A stretch of 64,000 bases of DNA from Sipunculus nudus (Eukaryota; Annelida; Sipuncula; Golfingiida; Sipunculidae), in assembly GCA_026874595.1 (NCBI GenBank), contig CM049309.1:55402079-55466078 (forward strand), read 5' to 3'. Positions 56,623-64,000 of this stretch are shown here, one piece after another. The notes beneath the pieces are model-generated. The model was not told the origin of the DNA, did not search any database, and was given only the letters and a program-made list of their open reading frames with translations. The position numbers and the translations under genes were made by a program. How positions within the stretch are numbered: position 1 is the stretch's first letter; every line of letters begins with the position of its first letter.

Positions 56623-57270
56623 TTTTTGTATGAAACTTGACACAGACCTATAACAATGCTAAGAGGTAATAAATCTATGGAATCCAAGGGTTAGTCGGTG
56701 TATATTTATAGCTCAGCGACTGTACAACAGCTGCCGAGAGTTGTTTTGAAGTAACATCAGCAGAGGTGATTTCAGTTTCAATGCTTTAAGGAAATTTTTA
56801 TAAGACAGAGATGATATTATTAACGATAACATTAGATGAAACATAGGCAGTGACAAGGAATCATAACATGTATAAAACAAATTGTAACTTTATAAAACAA
56901 AGACAATGCATGGCAACACATCATAACATGTTATAAACCGAAATAATATTGTTAACGATAACAAGAGATAGGCCGTGACAACAATTTATAACTTGGGATA
57001 AAAGAAATTATAACATGAGGTAACCAAAAACAGTGGCAGTAAATTATAATATGAGATCAATTATGACATGTTATTTAAAAGTCCGTTATAACATGAGATT
57101 AAACTGATTTGATGACAAGGGATAACATGAGATAAAAAACAAGACCATTTTAACAATTGATAACACGAGGTAAAACAGATACCGTTTTAACAAATTATAA
57201 TATGAGATAAAGAACATACCGTGATAACAAATGAATACAAGATATAAAAAAAAAAAAACGTTTTTCATAG
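56623..57270. other. AT-rich, loose repeats of ataacatgagataaa
   Basis: Words such as ataacatgagataaa and gataacaa recur every 30-50 bp from about 56820 to 57245, suggesting an old, diverged tandem array. Confidence 0.45.
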
Positions 57271-57274
57271 CCAA

Positions 57275-57480
57275 CCAATAAGAGTGCCGCTGATTGTTCG
57301 GCTATGGTAAACAATCCCATGATGCATGATGCTCGGAAGCCGCTCGGGCTTTTTCGAGTGTCATGGAAGGTGAAGAGTGTCCTCTAAACTTAATTAAACA
57401 GCTAATTATACGCGGCTAGGAACCATAACTCGAAGTAGTTTTGTGTCATACGGAACCATGTGGTTCAATTTGGTTCAAAT
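57275..57480 (+). promoter_or_regulatory. CpG-richer stretch, possible promoter
   Basis: A CCAAT word (agccaaccaataag) is followed by CpG-containing sequence and an 18-codon frame from ATG 57363 (MEGEECPLNLIKQLIIRG) to a TAG. It could be a first exon or promoter of a gene transcribed to the right, but no downstream exon was recognised. Confidence 0.2.
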
Positions 57481-57792
57481 ATGTTCGTGCAAGAGAAAAT
57501 TTCGGGCCACGCCGTCGGTAGGTTGGAAATGGATACTTTTTACAGCAGGTCGCTCGGGGTCCTCCGTCAAGCGTTTCACACCTTGTCTTTATATTACTAT
57601 GGGTAGCATGAGGCTATATATACAATGACCGTTAACACATGTTTTAATAGTGATTTCAAGGGCCTGTGGTTGAGTGCATATGCGACAGATTGTTACATAT
57701 TTTTTTAATTGTTAGATCGACAGTGGAAGCTTTATCGATGACTACTGTGATTCTGCAACCATACCTGGTCTTTCACAAGAATATATATATAT

Positions 57793-57822
57793 ATGATAGA
57801 TATATATATATATATCTATCAT
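57793..57822. repeat. 30-bp perfect palindrome
   Basis: atgatagatatatat is followed directly by its reverse complement. It can form a hairpin and lies next to further (TA)n sequence. Confidence 0.9.
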
Positions 57823-57849
57823 GCATAAGTAAGGGGCCCGGGATTTAAA

Positions 57850-59230
57850 AAAAAAAATGAAAACGACCCCCCCCCCACACACACATGCATACAAAGAAAA
57901 GCACCCTGAATAATTAAAATAACAAATAATGTAAGGAGCCTCTCCACTGAATCGTTTTATATTCAGCGTGATTCAATAAATAAATTTGGTTCCTTGAATA
58001 ATTATATTCACGAACCCTTATCAATAGCAACTCGCCTACATTTTTCACCTAATCTAGACTTAAACGGAGTTAAATGAAAACAAACGCCATGAACTTTCGG
58101 AAGTAAAGTGCACGCTTTCCATAGCCCTCCGGACCATGTAAAATGAGTGCAAATAAATATTAATTTTGGTTAATTTCTTCAATGTACGGATCTGTAGTAC
58201 TCAATATAATATTAACGATTCTATTTTACCGTAATTATTGTGCACCAATACTCAGGAATTTTTACATTTCAATGCTTTCTTATGGGCCTTAAGAACTCTT
58301 GGCTCACCGAGGCCCTTTGGAGCAAACGGGTTAAACTTAAAACCTATAGAAATCTGCTGTAAATGAGAGACTTAAATTTGGGACTTAATCGTCAAGCTTG
58401 TTCTTGTGCCCTTGGAAACCCCTGGGTCCGAGTCCCTTCCAATCACTTCCGAATAAAACTATATATAAGCTAACACCAAAGAGAAAAAACAAAGTTCCGC
58501 ATTAACAAGCTGGGCCCCTTTGAGTCGTCCTGATGACAGCTTTATAAATGCAAGTAAACATAAAAGCTTAAGAGATTTCCTCATTTTCAAGTTCTTCACA
58601 AAAGAAACTCCTGGTAGCCCTGGGCACTATTGGTCACTCACTATTAGAAACTATATTTTTACATTTCGAAAAACACGTGTCTTCATCTTAGTCGAGCTTT
58701 TTCTTGTGCCTTATTGGAAATTCCTAGGCTAAAATAAAATCAAGTGAGGCTTCTACATTTTCAAACATTTCTTTGGACCCTATAGGAAATTCCTGGCCGG
58801 TACGGGTCCCATGAATTTAGACCCCTCTATTTGGATTAAATACTCCATATATACATGTTTCTCAAATAACAAACGAGATGCGCATTTCTACTTCTACATT
58901 TTCAAACATATTATTCTACTCTGTAGGAAATTCCTTGTCGATCGGGCGCCCTTCGGGGCCGTCGTTCCTCCGTTAAGGTGTACCTGCTGACCTCACCGCT
59001 CATATAGGGCCTGCTTTAAATTAGATAAAAAATCGGCGGGGATTCAACACCACACACTGGCGTTACCGTATACCTGAAACAATCACAAAACCGGTATTTA
59101 ATGGCTAACTGCCAGGACTGTCTTGCTCCATGACCTTTGCATGAGCAGCAGCTTCCAATGATGATTTTGTTTGGTCCATCATAGCTATTAGAGGGTTTCA
59201 TCCTATACTGTTACTAAATTGAAACAGTTA
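57850..59230. other. Diverged repeat with taggaaattcctgg motif
   Basis: Variants of ggaaattcctgg preceded by cttgtgcc or ggaccct occur near 58400, 58600, 58715, 58785 and 58925, often after tctacattttcaaac. It looks like a decayed tandem array. No gene seen. Confidence 0.45.
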
Positions 59231-59400
59231 AAACTTTGCCCTGGCCGCCCCTGGGCGTTACAAATACAACTTTGTGAGCTTATTTTTCAAAACGTTTAGG
59301 CACGCCCTGACAATATACGAAATTGGAAGCCCCCTAAAAATTATTTAACATATTTTAGGGGGGGGGGGGTGCGCCCCCTCTAAACACGCCCCTGGTGATC
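59231..59400. repeat. Fragment of a CGCCCCTG-ended repeat
   Basis: The ends gccctggccgcccctgg and cacgcccctggtg flank a poly-G run. A similar word (atacgcccctgctc) occurs at about 60740. Probably remnants of a dispersed inverted-repeat element. Confidence 0.4.
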
Positions 59401-59963
59401 AGGCCTAATAAATTTACACTTCACAGCTCACTCGTGCACTCTTAGGTGTCAAGGCCAGGACGCTCCAGTATCTCTCTACGCAATAATCAAACGCATAGTG
59501 GAGCCTGAACCACTGCTGATCAGATAGACAACTGTGGACAGAGAGGATTAGGGACATCACGGACTTCGTATTCCATGAAGGGCTCAGTAAGTAAAGTATG
59601 AATGATGTCTGCTCAACTGTGCTAACTTTATAATATAATACAAGATGGTTATCTATATGCCGTGTGGTCCAAATAGCCTGTTCAGTCCTGTATAGAATGG
59701 TACAGAGGCCTCCCACACTACAGGGTATATTTTAACAGTGACCCCTATTTCTTCAGGGATTATTGTAAAATGTGCAGTTGTCATTCTAGATTTGTGAAGT
59801 TATAAATATTCAAGGTTTGTTCCCGTCACCAACAGAAAAAAAACACCTGTATGCCCAGGAGTCGGCCTAAATAATTGAATTGAACAGTTCACTTATATCA
59901 AGGACAGACACAACATACTAGTATTTGGCTCAGGAATGAGTTTGCAAACATTATGTGTTATTT

Positions 59964-59974
59964 CTATGAATATA

Positions 59975-60040
<66 letters not shown>
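59964..60040. repeat. (TA)n microsatellite
   Basis: An imperfect TA run of about 75 bp. Confidence 0.95.
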
Positions 60041-60042
<2 letters not shown>

Positions 60043-61984
60043 TAAATGGTTTCTGTCTTTGTTGACCTCGGTTTCTTTGTCTTCAGCATCTGTATATGGT
60101 TGGGCCCATTTGTGTGCAGTGTAATTTGCTTAATAACCTGTGCCTTAAATAATATCCTGTACCACTAAAAAGATACCTTTTCACCAAGAAGGGGCACGGG
60201 GGCAACACAAATTTGAATTTGATACAGATACTGCACAGCCTTCTCTATACAATATTTAAAATATATTCGTAACGGCGTGTACCTGTTTCAATAAAATCAA
60301 GTGAAAGCGATTCAGTTTTAGTACAAATACATATATTGTATAGGTGCAAATTCCGGGCCCCAACTAGCTCTGACGTCCACCAGCCTGAGTACAAATTATG
60401 CGCCTCCATCTTCGGACATGTACCTCAGTGTGCACGTTCCGTTTAATCTGGATCTGTGATGTGAATTATAACTTAAGTATCTTTTAAACAACACGTATAA
60501 CACACACACACATATTCAAGGAAAGTATTCCAATACAGAGGAATCAGTTACTGCACGTATTTATACAGGCATGTGTAATGCCGCTTTCCCTTTAACTCAG
60601 TAAAAATCAAATAAACAAAAACAGTATCAGCTATATATACTTAATGTACAATGACGGTTTGCCAAACTTTCAATAAACTTTAATATAAATCCAGGAGCGC
60701 GGGGCGCATGCCTCTTACATTCCCCACGAACAACCCCCTGAATACGCCCCTGCTCTGATGCACGAAACGTATTTGTATATCCTCCTTATTTATCCGATAC
60801 TTTCATTTTAATGTAAAATGTATCTGGCAGAGTAAAAAGGATATGAGGATATAAAAACCCCAGTCATTTATAATGACGCTCCCAAGCCTGTGGTTTCCTC
60901 TACAAACAAGGTGGCTTCCCACGTATAGTAGTTATTCATGCATATAACTCGATATGGGGCAACTTAACGTGAATCCTACTTTTCATGCAATAAACCTAAA
61001 AGAAAGAATAAGTGTACTTCATATGATACATAGTCTCAGTGGAGTGCAGAAAAGTGGGAAATGTGGGTTTAAGGTGAAATATTTGGTTAAAGGAACATGA
61101 AAAAGTATTTGGAACGGATAGTGAATGAGTGCTCAAACCATGCATCGCACGCGGACCTCGTATAATTGCTGTAATCAGGGCATATTTTATTTTCGTGACG
61201 ACAGCACACTCACACACAGTATTTAAATCTCCGCACTAACAGGAGACCCTCATGGGTGTGTTTGCACTGTTGGTTGCACGTAAGCGTACTTGTGGTTAAG
61301 GCCTTTGTTAAGGTCTTCGTGCGGGGTACACCTGAGGTCTGTCTGACCTGACCCAGTCCACGTCTCATTTAGATAGGTCAATTCACGATAGAAACGGGTG
61401 AAGTTACTGCAAAAGGTTTCAACATTTTTCTATGTAGTAACTGATGTAAAGAATAACAAATTATAAATCCAAGAAAATCGGGCTAAAAAATGGCCGCCAA
61501 GACAGTACAATGGCCATAAATTATATTTTTATCCTGGAGTTGTGATTTTGGCGCCAACTCTCAGACATCTGGGCGTCAGGAAATCCACTTAAACCAGCCG
61601 AAGCATTGCTGAGTAATCAAATCTGTAGTGGCGTCCAAATTAGTCGCGAAAATTCTCTAATCCAAAATAACCGCTGATTACATACAAAATAGGTAACTTA
61701 CACACTGATACGTCAATACGAATGCCCCGCTCTTTTAGATTCCGTATGTCAGATGATCTCAGTACATGCACAACTCTGCAGGAGATGCCAGCACCTTCAC
61801 CTTAAACGGTGTCACGTTCATTTTCACTCACGTATTCACAGCTCATTAATGACAGTGGCTCCTGTCCCCTTGGTTTCACTGGATTAGATGGATGGATATG
61901 GCGAAGGGAGTAAAAAAACATACACACATTTGTGTATGTGTCTGTAAACGGAACCATTGAAACATCGAACCATCAACCTTCCTC
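60041..61984. other. Non-coding, no feature recognised
   Basis: Short open frames only. CpG content is higher at about 61460-61850 than in most of the window, but no exon or promoter could be supported. Confidence 0.45.
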
Positions 61985-61987
61985 ACT

Positions 61988-62029
61988 AATAATAAATAAT
62001 AATAATAAATAATAATAATAATAATAATA

Positions 62030-62062
<33 letters not shown>

Positions 62063-64000
62063 TAATAATAATAATAATAAATAATAATAATAATAAATAA
62101 TAATAATAATAAATAATAAATAATAAATAATAAATAATAAATAATAAATAATAAATAATAAATAATAAATAATAAATAATAATAATAAATAATAATAATA
62201 AATAATAATAATAAATAATAATAATAAATAATAATAATAAATAATAATAATAAATAATAATAATAAATAATAATAATAAATAATAATAATAAATAATAAT
62301 AATAAATAATAATAAATAATAAATAATAATAAATAATAATAAATAATAATAAATAATAATAAATAATAATAAATAATAATAAATAATAATAAATAATAAT
62401 AAATAATAATAAATAATAATAAATAATAATAAATAATAATAAATAATAATTAATAATAATAAATAATAAATAATAATAAATAATAATAAATAATAAATAA
62501 TAATAAATAATAAATAATAATAAATAATAATAAATAATAAATAATAAAATAATAAATAATAAAATAATAAATAATAAAATAATAAATAATAAAATAATAA
62601 ATAATAAAATAATAAATAATAAAATAATAATAATAAAATAATAATAATAAAATAATAATAATAAAATAATAATAATAAAATAATAATAATAAAATAATAA
62701 TAATAAAATAATAATAATAAAAAAATAATAATAATAAAAAAATAATAATAATAAAAAAATAATAATAATAAAAAAATAATAATAATAAAAAATAATAATA
62801 ATAAAAAATAATAATAATAAAAAAAAATAATAATAAAAAAAAATAATAATAAAAAAAAATAATAATAATAAAAAATAATAATAATAATAAATAATAATAA
62901 TAATAAATAATAATAATAATAAATAATAATAATAATAAATAATAATAATAATAAATAATAATAATAATAAATAATAATAATAATAAATAATAATAATAAT
63001 AAAAAATAATAATAATAAAAAATAATAATAATAAAAAATAATAATAATAAAAAATAATAATAATAAAAAATAATAATAATAAAAAATAATAATAATAAAA
63101 AATAATAATAATAAAAAATAATAATAATAAAAAATAATAATAATAAAAAATAATAATAATAAAAAATAATAATAATAAAAAATAATAATAATAAAAAATA
63201 ATAATAATAAAAAATAATAATAATAAAAAATAATAATAATAAAAAATAATAATAATAAAAAATAATAATAATAAAAAATAATAATAATAAAAAATAATAA
63301 TAATAAAAAATAATAATAATAAAAAATAATAATAATAAAAAATAATAATAATAAAAAATAATAATAATAAAAAATAATAATAATAAAAAATAATAATAAT
63401 AAAAAATAATAATAATAAAAAATAATAATAATAAAAAATAATAATAATAAAAAATAATAATAATAAAAAATAATAATAATTAAAAATAATAATAATTAAA
63501 AATAATAATAATTAAAAATAATAATAATTAAAAATAATAATAATTAAAAATAATAATAATTAATAATAATAATAATTAATAATAATAATAATTAATAATA
63601 ATAATTAATAATAATAATTAATAATAATAATTAATAATAATAAAAAAATAATAATAAAAAAATAATAATAAAAAAATAATAATAAAAAAATAATAATAAA
63701 AAAATAATAATTAAATAATAATAATAATAAAAATAATAATAAAAAAATAATAAAAAAATATTAATAAAATAATATTAATAAAATAATAATAATTAAATAA
63801 TAATAATTAAATAATAATAATTAAATAATAATAATTAAATAATAATAATTAAATAATAATAATAAAATAATAATAATTAAATAATAATAATAAAATAATA
63901 ATAATTAAATAATAATAATTAAATAATAATAATTAAATAATAATAATTAAATAATAATAATAATAATATTAAATAATAATAATTAAATAATAATAATTAA
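61988..64000. repeat. 2-kb A/T-only AAT-type microsatellite
   Basis: From 61988 to the window end there is no G or C. The base unit AAT is organised in successive blocks with different longer units: a 7-bp taataaa unit (about 62105-62180), a 13-bp unit (62180-62300), an exact 10-bp aaataataat unit (62320-62450), 15- and 14-bp units (62540-62720), a 16-bp aaaaaataataataat unit repeated about 30 times (63001-63480), then T-bearing variants (63480-63610) and aattaaataat types (63780-64000). It runs past the window edge. Confidence 0.97.

Noticed and set aside
59414..59716. 100-codon minus-strand frame
   Set aside because: No family resemblance and no splice or promoter support.

Overview
The window is eukaryotic, AT-rich and intron-bearing, and it carries animal-type repeats. 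These include a hAT transposase tail, pogo-like elements with terminal inverted repeats, a tRNA-derived SINE and many minisatellites. The abundant element starting GCTCAGCTGACTG, with GGTGGCGCCACC palindromes, plus GT-AG introns and a TIR/SAM protein, point to a marine invertebrate. A bivalve or other mollusc is the best guess. That assignment rests on recognising repeat styles and was not tested by a search.

Only one convincing protein-coding gene is present, on the + strand from about 21485 to 50758. Four coding exons (21587-22747, 47621-47849, 48710-48877, 50244-50758) join with matching phases (0, 1, 1) and consensus GT-AG sites. They encode a 690-residue TIR-SAM-TIR-TIR protein. A further tiny first coding exon (21485-21510) behind a 69-bp intron would keep the frame and add 11 residues. 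Intron 1 is about 24.9 kb and splits the second TIR domain. It holds most of the transposons and minisatellites.

Layout: 1-5.6 kb is AT-rich non-coding sequence with a few repeat fragments. From 5.65 to 14.71 kb there is a 9-kb pyrimidine-rich, G-depleted satellite built on an 85-bp dimer, with a roughly 262-bp higher-order unit. From 14.7 to 17.7 kb there are a 283-bp repeat in three copies, a reversed copy of the GCTCAGCTGACTG element and a 1.2-kb pogo-like element. From 17.7 to 21.5 kb lies the 5' flank of the gene, with two YY1-like motifs facing opposite ways. Intron 1 (22.7-47.6 kb) contains a hAT remnant, a 51-bp minisatellite, two inverted-repeat elements, a 49-bp minisatellite, two related 1.5- and 4.2-kb elements flanking a 37-bp minisatellite, a nested 2.1-kb insertion with a 552-bp tandem duplication, and a ~53-bp minisatellite. 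From 50.8 to 62 kb is 3' flank with a 76-bp direct duplication, a small pogo-like element, a SINE and other repeats. From 61.99 kb to the window end is a 2-kb A/T-only AAT-type microsatellite with successive homogenised units.

The strongest biological candidate is the TIR-SAM-TIR-TIR protein. It has SARM1-like parts (SAM for assembly, TIR for NAD or signalling chemistry) but three TIR domains. Two of them keep the glutamate expected at the TIR NADase position. The third has aspartate there and a serine-rich insertion in its BB loop. No catalytic activity or immune role is shown by sequence alone.
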